Shown: positions 25,346 through 37,056 of the stretch, one piece after another
How the letters are laid out: each line of letters begins with the position of its first letter
How positions within the stretch are numbered: position 1 is the stretch's first letter
Origin: Velocimicrobium porci
GTDB taxonomy: Bacteria > Bacillota > Clostridia > Lachnospirales > Lachnospiraceae
DNA length: 64,000 bases
Assembly: GCF_009696045.1 (NCBI RefSeq)
Contig: NZ_VUMT01000003.1
Span: 1-64,000, forward strand
Direction of reading: 5' to 3'
Notes under the pieces: generated by a model
Told to the model about the DNA's origin: nothing
Seen by the model: the letters and a program-made list of their open reading frames with translations, nothing else
Database searches by the model: none
Position numbers and translations under genes: made by a program

Positions 25346-25699
25346 ATGCTAAAACAAAGAAATATTGCACTTTGTATTATTTTTTCAATTATTACTTGTG
25401 GCATTTACAGTTTATATTGGTTTGTTTGTCTGACCGATGATGTAAATACAATATCAAAAGAACCTGGTCCATCTGGTGGCTTAGCACTTATCCTAACAAT
25501 AATCACTTGTGGAATTTACGGACTCTATTGGGCATACAAATGCGGTGAGAAATTAGATAACGTTAAATTACGCCAGGGTTATCCATCAGGCAACAGTGGT
25601 ATATTATACCTAATCCTATACCTTTTTGGTGCAATCATCTCATTTGCCGTCATCCAAAATGAGCTAAATAAATTTTCAAACGAACAAGTAAATTATTAA
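25346..25699 (+). CDS. DUF4234 membrane protein
   Basis: A 117-aa protein with three hydrophobic segments and the repeated motif ITCGIYSLYWF (residues ~17-27) and ITCGIYGLYWAYKCGEKLD, diagnostic of DUF4234. Function unknown. GAAGGAGGG precedes ATG. It follows the lipoprotein gene by 39 nt, so the two may be co-transcribed; a terminator follows at 25707. Confidence 0.85.
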   Translation: MLKQRNIALCIIFSIITCGIYSLYWFVCLTDDVNTISKEPGPSGGLALILTIITCGIYGLYWAYKCGEKLDNVKLRQGYPSGNSGILYLILYLFGAIISFAVIQNELNKFSNEQVNY

Positions 25700-25706
25700 T
25701 ATAATG

Positions 25707-25750
25707 AAGCGGGAATAAAAAAGTGTAAACTAATTTTATACCCGCTTTTT
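25707..25750 (+). terminator. Intrinsic terminator after the DUF4234 gene
   Basis: AAGCGGG (25708-25714) and CCCGCTT, with AT pairs extending the stem inward, and a T-run to 25750. Confidence 0.75.
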
Positions 25751-25771
25751 TGAAAAGAAGTGAACAATAAA

Positions 25772-26173
25772 ATGAAAAAACGCTTAAAAGAAATTTGTTA
25801 TCTCAGTCTTTTTATTCTTGTAGTTGGAATACTTTATTACATCTGGGGAGAGCAAACCGGTCTTTATCTACCATGCATGTTCTATAAAATCACAGGTCTA
25901 TACTGCCCCGGCTGTGGTATGACAAGAATGCTAATCCAACTACTCCATGGAAATATTAAATCTGCATTTTACTATAATCGTCTCCTTTTTTTTCTTATAC
26001 CAATTCTCACTGTTTTCATTGTCATTTTAATGATTCAATATGTAAAAAAAGGTACAATGGACGTTAATAAAAAAATGAACAATTGTTTTATTCTATTTAT
26101 AATCTTTTTAATTATTTTCGGAATTTTAAGAAATCTTCCGTCATTTTCTTTTTTAGCACCAATTTATAGCTAA
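25772..26173 (+). CDS. DUF2752 membrane protein
   Basis: A 133-aa protein with three TM helices and the DUF2752 signature LPCMFYKITGLYCPGCGMTR (about residues 40-60), a Cys-Pro-Gly-Cys-Gly motif at the membrane surface. ATG 25772 is chosen over an in-frame GTG at 25760 that has no RBS. Function unknown. It lies after a terminator, so it may have its own weak promoter. Confidence 0.8.
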   Translation: MKKRLKEICYLSLFILVVGILYYIWGEQTGLYLPCMFYKITGLYCPGCGMTRMLIQLLHGNIKSAFYYNRLLFFLIPILTVFIVILMIQYVKKGTMDVNKKMNNCFILFIIFLIIFGILRNLPSFSFLAPIYS

Positions 26174-26234
26174 GATCTACTAAAATTGCCAAAAACATCC
26201 CTTGAAAGGATTGTAAATATCTAGATATAATTAA

Positions 26235-26369
26235 CCTGTTAAAGAAACACAAATCTACCAACATTCTGACGGCTCTGTTTATATTGTGAACTCTAACTGT
26301 TCAAAATGGGAAATGCCTCAAAAGCTCCAACTTAAAACAAATAAAAGTAATAGATGGAATTTTGTATGA
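26235..26369 (+). pseudogene. Possible gene remnant, 44 codons
   Basis: A frame opened by a stop just upstream reads ETQIYQHSDGSVYIVNSNCS, then KWEMPQKLQLKTNKSNRWNFV to a TGA at 26367. It looks coding in composition but has no start codon or RBS. Family not recognised. It may be the tail of a gene lost from this spot. Confidence 0.25.
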
Positions 26370-26444
26370 TAACTGAATTACTTAGAAGACAACTTTACCT
26401 TCATTCGTGCAACTCAAAAACTTTTATAATACCTATTATATTCG

Positions 26445-26500
26445 AAAAAACGAGGATGCCGCCTCACGAAATTTCATTCGTTCGAAGCGACAACCCCGTT
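26445..26500 (-). terminator. rpoBC terminator
   Basis: On the minus strand an imperfect long stem (ACGGGG/CCTCGT ends, GTCGC/GCGGC inside, with a TTCGAACGAA loop region) is followed by six T (26445-26450). It starts 15 nt after the rpoC stop. Confidence 0.6.
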
Positions 26501-26514
26501 CTTTATTTATCTTC

Positions 26515-29500
26515 TTATTCTTCTGTATCTACAGTAATTTGCTGTCCTTCTTCTTGAGAAGTAGCTTCGCTATTAGCATTCTCATTGATATCTTCTTCTG
26601 AAATTGTAATTTCTTCATGAGCATCTGTATTCAACTGAATATTGCGATATCTCTTCATACCAGTACCAGCTGGAATTAATTTACCGATAATTACATTTTC
26701 TTTCAGACCAATCAATGGGTCAACTTTTCCTTTAATTGCTGCTTCTGTAAGAACTTTTGTAGTTTCCTGGAAAGAAGCGGCAGACAAGAATGAGTTTGTT
26801 GCTAAGGATGCCTTTGTAATACCAAGCATTACCTGTTTACCTTCTGGCACCTGTTTTCCTTCTGCTTCCAAACGTTCTACTTCGTCATCAAATTCAAGTG
26901 TATCTACTAGTGTTCCCGGTAAGAACTCAGAATCTCCATTATTTTCAATACGGATTTTCTTAAGCATCTGACGTACAATTACTTCGATATGCTTATCATT
27001 GATTTCTACACCTTGAAGGCGATAAACTCTTTGAACTTCTTGAATCATGTAATCCTGTACTGCACGAACACCTTTAATCTTCAAGATATCATGTGGATTT
27101 ACACTACCTTCTGTCAGTTCATCACCAGCTTCTAATTCCTGACCATCTAATACTTTAATTCTGGATCCATAAGGAATTAAATAAGCTTTCGATTCTGCTG
27201 TTTCTTTATTTGTTACAATAACTTCACGTTTTTTCTTTGTATCATTAATTGTTACTGTTCCACCGAACTCTGCGATAATAGCAAGACCCTTTGGTTTTCT
27301 TGCTTCAAAAAGCTCTTCGACACGAGGAAGACCTTGTGTGATATCGTCACCGGCTACACCACCTGTATGGAATGTACGCATTGTAAGCTGTGTACCTGGT
27401 TCACCGATAGACTGGGCAGCGATGATACCAACTGCTTCACCAACCTGTACTGCCTCACCTGTAGCCATGTTCGCACCATAACATTTTGCACATACACCAA
27501 TATGGGAACGACATGTAAGAATTGTACGAATCTTAATCTTAGCCTTGTCACCTGCTTCAATAAATGCTTTTGTATTAACAATTCTTGCAGCACGTTTTGG
27601 TGTAATCATATGATTTGCTTTAACGATAATCTCACCATTGTCATCATAAATTGTTTCACAGGAATATCTTCCTGTCATTCTTTCTTCCAGGCTTTCAATC
27701 ATTTCTTTTCCATCTGTAAATGCTTTAATCCACATACCTGGAATTTCACGACCGGTTCCCTCTGTACAGTCTGTTTCACGAATAATCAAATCTTGTGATA
27801 CATCAACAAGACGACGTGTCAGGTAACCTGAATCGGCTGTACGAAGAGCTGTATCAGAAAGACCTTTACGAGCACCATGGGCAGAAATAAAGTATTCCAG
27901 TACGTCAAGACCTTCACGGAAGTTTGACTTAATAGGAAGTTCGATTGTTCTACCTGATGTATCCGCCATCAGACCACGCATACCGGCAAGCTGTTTAATC
28001 TGCTTGTCAGAACCACGGGCTCCGGAGTCAGCCATCATGTAAATGTTATTGTATTTATCAAGACCGGTAAGAAGTGCCTCTGTGATTTCATCATCGGCTT
28101 CTTTCCAAGTTTCAATAACTGCCTTATAACGCTCTTCTTCGGTTGTAAGACCACGGCGGAAATCTTTTGAAATCTTAGCTACTGTTGCTTCTGCTTCAGC
28201 AATAATTTCTTTCTTTCTTGGTGGTACTGTCATGTCAGAAATAGATACCGTCATGGCAGCTCTTGTGGAATATTTATATCCTAAGGATTTAATTGCATCT
28301 AATGTTTCAGCTGTTTTTGTAGCTCCATGTGTATTGATGCATTTTTCCAAAATCTGTTTTAATTGTTTTTTACCTACATGGAAATCAATTTCAGGTTTTA
28401 AGAAATTATCTGGATTGCTTCTGTCGACAAATCCTAAATCCTGACTAATAATTTCATTAAAGATAAAACGTCCCAATGTAGATTCGATAATTCTTGACTC
28501 TTCTACTCCGTCTGCATTAATACCAAATCTTCTTACTTTAATTTTAGCATGCAAAGTAATTCCTTCATTTTCATATGCAAGAATCGCTTCATTTACATTC
28601 TTAAAGTAACGTCCTTCTCCTTTTGCACCCGGTCTTTCCTGTGTTAAATAATAAATACCAAGCACCATATCCTGTGAAGGAACGGCTACAGGACCACCAT
28701 CAGATGGTTTCAGTAAGTTATTTGGTGACAAAAGTAAGAAACGGCACTCTGCCTGTGCTTCAACGGAAAGTGGAAGATGGACAGCCATCTGGTCACCATC
28801 GAAATCGGCATTAAATGCAGTACATACAAGTGGATGAAGCTTGATTGCTTTACCCTCTACTAATGTTGGCTCAAATGCCTGAATACCAAGTCTGTGAAGA
28901 GTCGGAGCACGGTTTAACATAACAGGATGTTCTCTGATTACTTCTTCTAATACATCCCATACTTCTGACTGAAGACGTTCTACCATTTTCTTAGCAGATT
29001 TAATATTATGGGCAATTCCCTTTGCTACTAATTCTTTCATAACAAATGGCTTAAATAATTCAATTGCCATCTCTTTTGGAAGACCACACTGGTAAATCTT
29101 AAGTTCTGGTCCTACTACGATAACAGAACGTCCGGAATAGTCAACACGCTTACCAAGTAAGTTCTGACGGAAACGTCCCTGTTTACCTTTTAACATATCA
29201 GAAAGAGATTTTAATGCACGATTACCAGGACCTGTAACTGGTCTTCCTCTTCTTCCGTTATCGATTAATGCATCGACAGCTTCCTGAAGCATTCTTTTTT
29301 CATTACGAACGATAATATCTGGTGCACCAAGATCTAACAAACGTTTTAAACGATTATTTCTGTTGATGATTCTACGATATAAATCATTCATATCCGAAGT
29401 AGCAAAACGACCACCGTCTAACTGAACCATAGGACGAATATCTGGTGGAATTACTGGAACAACCGTAAGAATCATCCACTCCGGACGGTTTCCTGATTCT

Positions 29501-30174
29501 CTAAATGCTTCTACTACTTCAAGACGTTTAATAATTCTTGCTCTCTTTTGGCCTGTAGAATCTTTTAATTCCTTCTTTAATTCTCTTGACTCTTTTTCAA
29601 GATCAATATTTTTCAATAACTCTTGAATTGACTCTGCACCCATACCTACACGAAATGCATCACCGAATTTTTCTCTTGCTTCCTGGTATTCTTTTTCATT
29701 TAATACCTGTTTGTATTGAAGGTCAGAATTCCCTTTATCCAATACAATATAAGAAGCAAAATATAATACTTTTTCCAAGGTTCTAGGAGAAAGGTCTAAA
29801 ATCAGACCCATTCTACTAGGAATTCCTTTAAAATACCAAATGTGGGAAACGGGAGCAGCAAGCTCAATGTGTCCCATTCTTTCACGACGAACACTTGCTT
29901 TTGTTACTTCGACACCACATCGGTCACAAACGACACCTTTATATCTAATTTTTTTATATTTACCACAATGACACTCCCAGTCTTTTTGTGGTCCAAAAAT
30001 CTTTTCACAGAAAAGCCCGTCTTTTTCAGGTTTTAATGTTCTATAGTTGATAGTTTCAGGCTTCTTTACTTCACCCCTAGACCATTCTCTAATCTTTTCA
30101 GGGGAAGCCAGTCTGATTCTAATTGCATCATAGGTTAAATTTTGCTCTTCATTCACACTGTTGATTTCTGACAT
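26515..30174 (-). CDS. rpoC: DNA-directed RNA polymerase subunit beta'
   Basis: A 1219-aa beta' subunit. Visible landmarks: N-terminal zinc site [22 protein letters not shown] (residues ~69-90), the active-site NADFDGDQM with three Asp for Mg2+ (about 460), the [25 protein letters not shown] bridge-helix/trigger region, and [13 protein letters not shown] second zinc site. No large insertions. It starts 20 nt after rpoB with GAAGGGAG ahead. Confidence 0.98.
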   Translation of the reverse strand: MSEINSVNEEQNLTYDAIRIRLASPEKIREWSRGEVKKPETINYRTLKPEKDGLFCEKIFGPQKDWECHCGKYKKIRYKGVVCDRCGVEVTKASVRRERMGHIELAAPVSHIWYFKGIPSRMGLILDLSPRTLEKVLYFASYIVLDKGNSDLQYKQVLNEKEYQEAREKFGDAFRVGMGAESIQELLKNIDLEKESRELKKELKDSTGQKRARIIKRLEVVEAFRESGNRPEWMILTVVPVIPPDIRPMVQLDGGRFATSDMNDLYRRIINRNNRLKRLLDLGAPDIIVRNEKRMLQEAVDALIDNGRRGRPVTGPGNRALKSLSDMLKGKQGRFRQNLLGKRVDYSGRSVIVVGPELKIYQCGLPKEMAIELFKPFVMKELVAKGIAHNIKSAKKMVERLQSEVWDVLEEVIREHPVMLNRAPTLHRLGIQAFEPTLVEGKAIKLHPLVCTAFNADFDGDQMAVHLPLSVEAQAECRFLLLSPNNLLKPSDGGPVAVPSQDMVLGIYYLTQERPGAKGEGRYFKNVNEAILAYENEGITLHAKIKVRRFGINADGVEESRIIESTLGRFIFNEIISQDLGFVDRSNPDNFLKPEIDFHVGKKQLKQILEKCINTHGATKTAETLDAIKSLGYKYSTRAAMTVSISDMTVPPRKKEIIAEAEATVAKISKDFRRGLTTEEERYKAVIETWKEADDEITEALLTGLDKYNNIYMMADSGARGSDKQIKQLAGMRGLMADTSGRTIELPIKSNFREGLDVLEYFISAHGARKGLSDTALRTADSGYLTRRLVDVSQDLIIRETDCTEGTGREIPGMWIKAFTDGKEMIESLEERMTGRYSCETIYDDNGEIIVKANHMITPKRAARIVNTKAFIEAGDKAKIKIRTILTCRSHIGVCAKCYGANMATGEAVQVGEAVGIIAAQSIGEPGTQLTMRTFHTGGVAGDDITQGLPRVEELFEARKPKGLAIIAEFGGTVTINDTKKKREVIVTNKETAESKAYLIPYGSRIKVLDGQELEAGDELTEGSVNPHDILKIKGVRAVQDYMIQEVQRVYRLQGVEINDKHIEVIVRQMLKKIRIENNGDSEFLPGTLVDTLEFDDEVERLEAEGKQVPEGKQVMLGITKASLATNSFLSAASFQETTKVLTEAAIKGKVDPLIGLKENVIIGKLIPAGTGMKRYRNIQLNTDAHEEITISEEDINENANSEATSQEEGQQITVDTEE

Positions 30175-30194
30175 CTTAGGCGCTCCCTTCTATA

Positions 30195-33100
30195 TTATTC
30201 AAAATCGTCCGCTTCTTCTGCGATTTCTATATTCTCATCGCTATCTTCAAAACCTTCAAAGCCGCCAAATACTTGCTCATCATTTAATTCTTCTGCTGCT
30301 TTCTCTGTAAAGCCAGCACCTTCAAAGGATTCATTTCCAAATCCAAAGTTGTCATCACCTTCAATTAATGGAGTTAATTCTTCATCACCGTAATCAATGC
30401 TTTCTGTCATTGGAATTTCTTCTCCATTTTCATCAAGAACAGTTACATCTAATGCAAGAGATTGAAGCTCTTTCAATAATACCTTGAAGGATTCCGGAAT
30501 ACCAGGTTCAGAAATGTTATCACCTTTAATAATTGCTTCGTAAGTTTTAACACGTCCAACAACATCATCGGATTTTACTGTTAAAATTTCTTGAAGGGTA
30601 TAAGCAGCACCATATGCTTCCAATGCCCAAACTTCCATTTCTCCGAAACGCTGACCACCGAACTGTGCTTTACCACCTAATGGCTGTTGTGTTACAAGGG
30701 AGTAAGGACCAGTGGAACGAGCATGAATCTTATCATCTACTAAGTGGTGAAGTTTCAAGTAGTGCATGAAGCCGACTGTTACTGCACCATCGAAATATTC
30801 TCCTGTTCTACCATCACGAAGTCTTACCTTACCATCACGGTTAATTGGTACGCCTTCCCATTGTTTTCTGTATTCTTGGTTTTCCAATAAATATTTCATA
30901 AGCTCTGGATCAAGAACATCTTTATATTTTGCTTCAAACTCTTCTAATGGAGTATTTACATAATCATTTGCAAGCTCTAATGTATCCATAATGTCGTACT
31001 CATTTGCACCGTCAAATACCGGTGTCGCAACATTAAATCCTAATACCTTAGAAGCTAAGGAAAGGTGAATCTCAAGTACCTGTCCAATGTTCATACGAGA
31101 AGGTACACCCAGAGGGTTAAGCACGATATCCAAAGGTCTTCCGTTTGGAAGGAATGGCATATCTTCAACTGGAAGAACTCTGGAAACAACACCCTTGTTA
31201 CCATGACGACCAGCCATCTTATCTCCTACTTGAATCTTTCTCTTCTGAGCAATATAAATACGAACAGACTGATTTACTCCCGGAGATAATTCATCTCCAT
31301 TTTCTCTTGTAAATACTTTTGCATCTACAATAATACCAAATTCACCATGAGGTACACGAAGGGAAGTATCTCTTACTTCACGGGCTTTTTCACCGAAAAT
31401 AGCACGAAGTAAACGTTCTTCTGCTGTAAGTTCTGTTTCTCCCTTAGGTGTTACTTTACCAACTAAAATATCACCGGCACGAACTTCTGCTCCGATACGG
31501 ATAATACCTCTTTCGTCCAAATCCTTTAATGCGTCATCGCCAACACCAGGAACATCTCTTGTAATTTCTTCTGGTCCAAGTTTTGTATCACGAGCTTCTG
31601 CTTCATATTCATTTATATGAACAGATGTATATACGTCTTCTTGAACAAGACGTTCACTAAGAAGTACAGCATCCTCGTAGTTATAACCTTCCCATGTCAT
31701 AAATCCAATTAATGGGTTTTTACCAAGTGCAATCTCACCGCCGGAAGTAGAAGGTCCATCTGCGATTACCTGACCTTTCTTAACCTTATCGCCACGGATT
31801 ACAATTGGTCTTTGGTTCATACATGTTCCCTGGTTACTTCTTACAAATTTCTCTAATTTATAAGTAGTCTTAGAACCATCTTCATTCTTAATAATAATTT
31901 CGTTAGAAGCAGAACGCTCTACAACACCATCTGCTTTTGCAAGCACACAGTTACCAGAGTCAACTGCCGCTTTCATCTCCATACCTGTACCAACAACCGG
32001 TGCTTCTGTTACAAGAAGAGGTACCGCCTGACGCTGCATGTTGGAACCCATTAACGCACGGTTCGCATCATCGTTTTCAAGGAATGGAATCATCGCTGTC
32101 GCAACAGAGAATACCATCTTAGGAGATACGTCCATTAAATCAATTTTCTTCTTCTCGAATTCGGAGGTTTCTTCTCTAAAACGTCCGGATACATTTGTAT
32201 GAACAAAGTATCCACTCTCATCTAAAGGCTCATTGGCCTGTGCTACAACATATTTATCTTCTTCATCTGCTGTCAAATATACGACGTCATCAGTTACCCT
32301 TGGATTTAATGGGTCAGACTTATCTAATGTACGATAAGGTGCTTCAATAAATCCATATTCATTAATTCTTGCATAAGATGCTAAAGAGTTAATAAGACCG
32401 ATGTTAGGACCTTCAGGAGTTTCTACCGGACACATTCTTCCATAGTGAGAATAATGTACGTCACGAACCTCGAATCCGGCTCTATCTCTGGACAAACCAC
32501 CTGGTCCCAATGCAGATAAACGTCTCTTATGTGTCAATTCACTAAGAGGGTTGTTCTGATCCATGAACTGAGATAACTGGGAACTTCCAAAGAATTCCTT
32601 TACCGCAGCTGTAACCGGCTTAATATTAATCAAGGATTGAGGAGAAATACCCTCGATATCCTGTGTTGTCATACGCTCACGTACAACACGTTCCATTCTG
32701 GAAAGACCGATTCTATATTGATTTTGTAATAATTCACCAACTGCACGAATTCTTCTGTTTCCTAAGTGGTCAATATCATCATCAAAACCAACTCCGTATT
32801 CTAAATGCATATTATAATTAATGGAAGCAAAAATGTCCCAAGTTGTAATATGCTTTGGAATTAACTTATTAATATTCTGCTTAACTGCTTCTTTCTGCTC
32901 TTCTAGTGTAGCATAGTTATCTAAAATATATTTTAATGCAAAGTAATAAACATCTTCTGTAATACCGAGTTCTTCTCTCTTTACATCCATAAAGCTTTCG
33001 ATATCTACCATACGGTTTGAAACAACTTTTACTTTTCTATCTTCTGTTTCAATCCACACAAAAGCAGTACCTGTATTCTGAATCTTTGTAGCAAGTTCTT

Positions 33101-34109
33101 CTGATATCATAGTGCCTTCTTCTGCTACAACTTCTCCGGTTTCCATATCAATAACATCTTCTGCAAGACGGAAACCTGCAATACGATTCTTTAAGGCCAA
33201 TTTCTTATTAAATTTGTATCTTCCAACCTTAGCAAGGTCATATCTTCTTGCATCAAAGAACATGCTGCGGATTAAACTTTCAGCACTATCTACAGAAAGT
33301 GGTTCACCCGGACGAAGCTTTTTATATAATTCAAGAAGACCATCTTGATAATTGTCAGAAGAGTCTTTTTGAATACTTGCTAAAATCTTTGGTTCTTCAC
33401 CAAAGAACTCTGTAATCTGACTGTTTGTCGCACTACGGATTTCTTCGTCAATATTCCAGCCTTTATTAGGGTCTGCACTATAATCATATACACTGTGATC
33501 CAATGCACGGATTAAAACTGTAACAGGCACCTTTCTGTTTCTATCTACACGTACAAAGAAAACATCATTGGAATCTGTTTCATATTCTAACCAGGCACCA
33601 CGGTTTGGAATAACCGTTGAGGAATATAATTTCTTACCGATTTTATCATGACCAATTGCATAGTAAATACCAGGAGAACGTACCAACTGGCTAACGATAA
33701 CACGTTCTGCACCATTGATAATAAATGTTCCTGTAGCGGTCATTAATGGAAGGTCACCCATGAAAATATCATGCTCAGTAATTTCTTCTGTTTCTTTGTT
33801 GCGAAGTCTTACCTTAACCTTCAATGGAGCTGCATAAGTAGCATCTCGTTCCTTACATTCTTCAATTGAATACTTTACATCATCCTCACACAATACAAAG
33901 CTTACAAATTCTAAGCTTAGGTGCTCACTATAATCTTCAATTGGAGAAATGTCTCTGAAAACTTCATTAAGTCCTTCTTCTAAGAACCATTTGTAAGAAT
34001 CTGTCTGAACTTCAATCAGATTTGGCATCTCTAAAACTTCTTTTTGGCGAGAAAAACTCATTCTTACACCGTTACCAACTTTTACTGGTCGAATTCTGTT
34101 TTTTTCCAT
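30195..34109 (-). CDS. rpoB: DNA-directed RNA polymerase subunit beta
   Basis: A 1304-aa beta subunit. Landmarks: [33 protein letters not shown] (rifampicin region with wild-type Ser, Gln, Asp, His, Arg, Ser), [15 protein letters not shown] and the C-terminal [22 protein letters not shown] 34109 is preferred: AAGGGG lies 11 nt before it, whereas an in-frame GTG at 34121 abuts the RBS. The C-terminus ends in a long acidic tail rich in Glu and Asp. Confidence 0.97.
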   Translation of the reverse strand: MEKNRIRPVKVGNGVRMSFSRQKEVLEMPNLIEVQTDSYKWFLEEGLNEVFRDISPIEDYSEHLSLEFVSFVLCEDDVKYSIEECKERDATYAAPLKVKVRLRNKETEEITEHDIFMGDLPLMTATGTFIINGAERVIVSQLVRSPGIYYAIGHDKIGKKLYSSTVIPNRGAWLEYETDSNDVFFVRVDRNRKVPVTVLIRALDHSVYDYSADPNKGWNIDEEIRSATNSQITEFFGEEPKILASIQKDSSDNYQDGLLELYKKLRPGEPLSVDSAESLIRSMFFDARRYDLAKVGRYKFNKKLALKNRIAGFRLAEDVIDMETGEVVAEEGTMISEELATKIQNTGTAFVWIETEDRKVKVVSNRMVDIESFMDVKREELGITEDVYYFALKYILDNYATLEEQKEAVKQNINKLIPKHITTWDIFASINYNMHLEYGVGFDDDIDHLGNRRIRAVGELLQNQYRIGLSRMERVVRERMTTQDIEGISPQSLINIKPVTAAVKEFFGSSQLSQFMDQNNPLSELTHKRRLSALGPGGLSRDRAGFEVRDVHYSHYGRMCPVETPEGPNIGLINSLASYARINEYGFIEAPYRTLDKSDPLNPRVTDDVVYLTADEEDKYVVAQANEPLDESGYFVHTNVSGRFREETSEFEKKKIDLMDVSPKMVFSVATAMIPFLENDDANRALMGSNMQRQAVPLLVTEAPVVGTGMEMKAAVDSGNCVLAKADGVVERSASNEIIIKNEDGSKTTYKLEKFVRSNQGTCMNQRPIVIRGDKVKKGQVIADGPSTSGGEIALGKNPLIGFMTWEGYNYEDAVLLSERLVQEDVYTSVHINEYEAEARDTKLGPEEITRDVPGVGDDALKDLDERGIIRIGAEVRAGDILVGKVTPKGETELTAEERLLRAIFGEKAREVRDTSLRVPHGEFGIIVDAKVFTRENGDELSPGVNQSVRIYIAQKRKIQVGDKMAGRHGNKGVVSRVLPVEDMPFLPNGRPLDIVLNPLGVPSRMNIGQVLEIHLSLASKVLGFNVATPVFDGANEYDIMDTLELANDYVNTPLEEFEAKYKDVLDPELMKYLLENQEYRKQWEGVPINRDGKVRLRDGRTGEYFDGAVTVGFMHYLKLHHLVDDKIHARSTGPYSLVTQQPLGGKAQFGGQRFGEMEVWALEAYGAAYTLQEILTVKSDDVVGRVKTYEAIIKGDNISEPGIPESFKVLLKELQSLALDVTVLDENGEEIPMTESIDYGDEELTPLIEGDDNFGFGNESFEGAGFTEKAAEELNDEQVFGGFEGFEDSDENIEIAEEADDFE

Positions 34110-34278
34110 TGATGTTTTCACCCCTTTATTTTATTTAAGTATAAGATTTTTATCATTCTTAAAAATCTTATACAGATTTACAAAATTTATGAAAAGTTCT
34201 TTACTATGTGATTTTTATATGCTATAATCTCTTTAGATATTGAATTTGAGCATACAACACCACAATAGTGCATTTTTC

Positions 34279-34307
34279 ATCTTATCATAACATATCCCAG
34301 ATGTCAA
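34279..34307 (-). promoter_or_regulatory. Sigma-A promoter of rpoBC
   Basis: Minus strand TTGACA (34302-34307), 17-nt spacer, TAAGAT (34279-34284), giving a leader of about 160 nt before rpoB. It shows that rpoBC here has a promoter separate from rplJL. Confidence 0.75.
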
Positions 34308-34598
34308 CCACTATTTCGGGGTGTTTTTTTGTTGTCCAATTTTATTTTCTTGACAAATCTTTTTTATATTTCCTTTTTTTTAAACTTAGTAATTATTTTT
34401 CTTTCCTACTAATTAAAATTCCTTTTAAAAAATTTAATTCTATCTTTTTTAGTTTTTTAAATTATTAATTTTTAGTTTTTTAATTTTTTTTGCATTTCTT
34501 CTATATAAAAAGGTATCACTTCATTGACTTTTTATTCTAAGCTCCGTTACAATAAGGTAAAATAAATTATTTTTACAGATATATATACGGAGGTATTT
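34308..34598. other. T-rich spacer between rpoB and DUF2089 gene
   Basis: Very AT-rich, with long T tracts and a direct repeat TTTTTAGTTTTTTAA near 34447 and 34470. A plus-strand promoter TTGACT (34524-34529), 18-nt spacer, TACAAT (34548-34553) serves the DUF2089 gene. No coding remnant is seen. Confidence 0.45.
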
Positions 34599-35336
34599 AT
34601 GGCTCAACATATTATCGGATATTGTCCGGTCTGCAATGAAAAGCTCATCGCTACAAAGCTTTCCTGCCGAACATGTGGATTAGAATTATCAAATGAATTT
34701 TCTTTAAACAAATTTTCCTTTTTAAAAGAAGAAGATTTACTTTTTATTGAGTTATTTATTCAATATAATGGCAATTTAAAAGAACTCCAAAAGCAACTAA
34801 AACTTTCCTATCCTGCTGTTAAAAAGAGACTTCATGTAATTCAAGTCACTCTAGGATTAAAACCACCAGTGGATACACCTAATCTTCCGGAACCGGCAAT
34901 ACGCGAACTTCCAATTTATAAAAATGATAGTCTTGTTATACAAAAAATCAAAAGTCAGTTAAATATGGCTAATGGTCTTGTTAAACTGACACTTCCTAAA
35001 GGAACAGACTTTTATATTTATTATGAAGAATATGGAAATGGTCTTTGTGCCACCAACCTTCCTTCTAACCGAATTCTGCATTGGAGTGTTTTTGACCAGA
35101 CAATTACCCTGTTACAGCAAAAAAACGGTCGTGCTATAAAAGGAAATGCCATGAAAGGGAAATTAGGAAGCAATGACCTTCCATTCGATTCCGTTGAAGG
35201 TTATATCGCTGCAAATACTTACCACGCACAAAAAGGAGATTCATGTCTTAGAATGATTTCCACTGTAGCAGCAATTTTAGAATGGACCGGACTCTGTATC
35301 AATGGCTATGGATATATTGAATTGATTGAACATTAA
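34599..35336 (+). CDS. DUF2089 domain protein
   Basis: A 245-aa protein. The N-terminal zinc ribbon CPVCNEKLIATKLSCRTCGLE (residues ~9-29) is followed by EEDLLFIELFIQYNGNLKELQKQLKLSYPAVKKRLHVI, an HTH-like DUF2089 domain. A C-terminal region of about 130 aa follows (LPKGTDFYIYYEEYG, EGYIAANTYHAQKGDSC). It is probably a DNA-binding regulator; targets are unknown. It lies on the opposite strand to the ribosomal and polymerase genes around it. CGGAGG precedes ATG. Confidence 0.8.
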   Translation: MAQHIIGYCPVCNEKLIATKLSCRTCGLELSNEFSLNKFSFLKEEDLLFIELFIQYNGNLKELQKQLKLSYPAVKKRLHVIQVTLGLKPPVDTPNLPEPAIRELPIYKNDSLVIQKIKSQLNMANGLVKLTLPKGTDFYIYYEEYGNGLCATNLPSNRILHWSVFDQTITLLQQKNGRAIKGNAMKGKLGSNDLPFDSVEGYIAANTYHAQKGDSCLRMISTVAAILEWTGLCINGYGYIELIEH

Positions 35337-35406
35337 AAAAATTAATGCAATCGTCGATATAATAAATGATATCTTACATAATACAATTTGGAATGGAGGA
35401 ATTAGT

Positions 35407-35583
35407 ATGGATATTGCCGGATTATCGATGGCACTTGCCCAGACAAAAGTAATGAATGATTTCAGCACAGCTATGTTGGCAAAGTCAATGGATACTACTG
35501 AAGCAATCAGTGAAAGTATGATTCAAATGATGGAGCAATCCGTAACTCCAAACCTTGGAACAAATATTGATATTCGTTTATAG
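35407..35583 (+). CDS. YjfB family small protein
   Basis: A 58-aa protein, MDIAGLSMALAQTKVMNDFS and onward, matching the YjfB family of short helical proteins seen in motile and sporulating Bacillota. Function unknown. ATG 35407 is chosen because TGGAGGAA lies 7 nt upstream; an upstream frame from 35326 overlaps the DUF2089 stop and lacks an RBS. Followed by a strong hairpin. Confidence 0.75.
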   Translation: MDIAGLSMALAQTKVMNDFSTAMLAKSMDTTEAISESMIQMMEQSVTPNLGTNIDIRL

Positions 35584-35600
35584 TATTTGACCAAGAAGCA

Positions 35601-35640
35601 GGGCTGTTGCAAATTGTGAATAAATTTGCAACAGCCCTTT
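35601..35640 (+). terminator. Hairpin after the YjfB gene (GGGCTGTTGC family)
   Basis: GGGCTGTTGCAAATT (35601-35615) pairs with AATTTGCAACAGCCC (35623-35637), then TTT. The stem head is the same as that of the three hairpins after the LRR paralog genes. Confidence 0.6.
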
Positions 35641-35793
35641 AATAAACCTGATTACCAAACCACCTCTTACTGGTTTACGTGCATACCACGTAGAAGAACT
35701 ACTCCCTGACATATCAAAATTTAATCCCTTTAAAACTTCACAGACTTTTCTTAAAAAAGGATTAAAATAAAATTTAACAGAAAAGAGGAACCT

Positions 35794-36159
35794 TCATGCG
35801 ATTATCATGTCAATAAATTTCTTTATCTCATTTTCCTCTTCTGTTTCACTCGCACATATATAATAATCTAATAAGACTTTTGATCCAATTCCAAACGCTT
35901 GAACTGACAAAGTACCATGTACACCGTCATGAACAACTTTAAGAAAGTCTATCTTCTTATCATTCTCAAAAACATTGCATAATACTTTTTGTACAGGGTC
36001 TAACATTCCTTCCGTATTTTGTAAAATATATCCTTCTTTTGTTGTTCCAAACGGATGATCTATATGTACTGACTCTTTATTTAGCACCAAATCCCATTTA
36101 TGGGCAGTAATATCCAAAATTTTTACTAATTCGTCTAAGGTCATAAAGCTGAAAAACAT
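35794..36159 (-). CDS. Unknown 121-aa protein
   Basis: The product begins MFFSFMTLDELVKILDITAH and ends EENEIKKFIDMIIA; alternating strands and helices, no signal peptide or TM segment. ATG 36159 is chosen because AAAGGAG lies 8 nt upstream; an earlier ATG at 36183 is upstream of that RBS. Its promoter belongs to the 47-bp block shared with the TPR-like gene. It sits between rplL and rpoB, where no gene is usual. No family recognised. Confidence 0.55.
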   Translation of the reverse strand: MFFSFMTLDELVKILDITAHKWDLVLNKESVHIDHPFGTTKEGYILQNTEGMLDPVQKVLCNVFENDKKIDFLKVVHDGVHGTLSVQAFGIGSKVLLDYYICASETEEENEIKKFIDMIIA

Positions 36160-36349
36160 ATATAGTCTCCTTTCATAATTCAATCTCCTGGTATGTAAAC
36201 TGGATTAGATGGTTTCATAATACCATCATTGACTCGTAAAATCAAAGTTGTCAGATTTTTTTAAGTTTACAACCATACTTTTTTAATCACTTCTGTATGA
36301 AAAGGATTAATTGGCACCTGTATAAATATGTTTTACAATCATCTCTTTT

Positions 36350-36419
36350 ACCGTATCATTCCAATTCCTTTCTGTCAATAAAGTTGGCATAGTTGGTCAT
36401 TTTTTGGCATGCTTTGCAT
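36350..36419 (-). promoter_or_regulatory. Promoter with shared 47-bp upstream block (copy 2)
   Basis: Minus strand TTGACA (36373-36378), 17-nt spacer, weak TACGGT (36350-36355). The block 36373-36419 matches 24257-24303 at 37 of 47 positions with no gap, including ATGCAAAG at the far end and two ATGCCAA boxes. It drives the gene at 35794-36159 with a leader of about 180 nt. Confidence 0.6.
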
Positions 36420-36448
36420 AATTATTTATTATTTTAATAATTTATACA

Positions 36449-36494
36449 CAAAAAACGCCTACATACAGCAATTCGAACTTCTGCATACAAGCGT
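36449..36494 (-). terminator. Second terminator downstream of rplL
   Basis: On the minus strand ACGC...TATGCAG pairs with CTGTATG...GCGT (36455-36494, imperfect), followed by six T (36449-36454). It probably backs up the first rplL terminator. Confidence 0.5.
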
Positions 36495-36523
36495 CTTTCT
36501 GCGTTCTTTCACTCAAATTTAAA

Positions 36524-36555
36524 ATCTCCCAAATGTTTAAAAACACTTGGGAGAT
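36524..36555 (-). terminator. rplJL terminator
   Basis: ATCTCCCAA and TTGGGAGAT arms (36524-36532 with 36547-36555) with partially paired centre, then TTTTAAATTT on the minus strand. It begins 17 nt after the rplL stop and ends the rplJL unit before rpoB. Confidence 0.65.
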
Positions 36556-36571
36556 GATAAATCAGAAATAA

Positions 36572-36937
36572 TTATTTTAATGTAACTTTAGCACCTTCAG
36601 CTTCTAATTTAGCTTTGATGTCTTCAGCTTCTTCTTTGCTAGCGCCTTCTTTAACTACCTTAGGAGCTCCGTCAACTACTTCTTTAGCTTCTTTTAAGCC
36701 TAAGCCTGTAACTTCACGAACTACTTTGATAACTTTAACTTTGTTAGCACCAACATCTGTTAATTCAACATCGAATTCAGATTTTTCTTCTCCAGCTGCT
36801 TCACCAGCTCCAGCTGCTGCAACTACAACACCAGCTGCTGCAGATACACCAAATTCTTCTTCACATGCTTTTACTAAATCATTTAATTCTAAAACTGTCA
36901 TGCCTTTGATAGCATCGATAAATTCTTGAGTTGTCAT
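36572..36937 (-). CDS. rplL: 50S ribosomal protein L7/L12
   Basis: A 121-aa stalk protein: [20 protein letters not shown] dimerisation domain, Ala/Gly hinge (residues ~37-52) and [27 protein letters not shown] factor-binding domain. ATG 36937 is used: GGAGG lies 8 nt upstream and a longer frame would add a foreign leader. Four copies per ribosome bind L10. Confidence 0.97.
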   Translation of the reverse strand: MTTQEFIDAIKGMTVLELNDLVKACEEEFGVSAAAGVVVAAAGAGEAAGEEKSEFDVELTDVGANKVKVIKVVREVTGLGLKEAKEVVDGAPKVVKEGASKEEAEDIKAKLEAEGAKVTLK

Positions 36938-37056
36938 TTTAAATACCTCCATAAATTTTTATTTTCGTTTATCTTTGTATAAAAGATTTCACCTGATTCA
37001 TATAATTTATAAATCACAGATCATCTTTTTTGTCGTCAAGCTATGCCTGATTCTAA

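Larger units (their letters stand above)
26174..26514. other. Gap between DUF2752 gene and rpoC
   Basis: 341 bp. It holds a possible coding remnant (26235-26369) and the rpoC terminator (26445-26500). Nothing else is recognised. Confidence 0.5.

Noticed and set aside
27334..27798. 154-codon open frame on the plus strand inside rpoC
   Set aside because: It is antisense to conserved rpoC sequence, Cys/Thr-rich as expected from the complement of a coding frame, and has no RBS.
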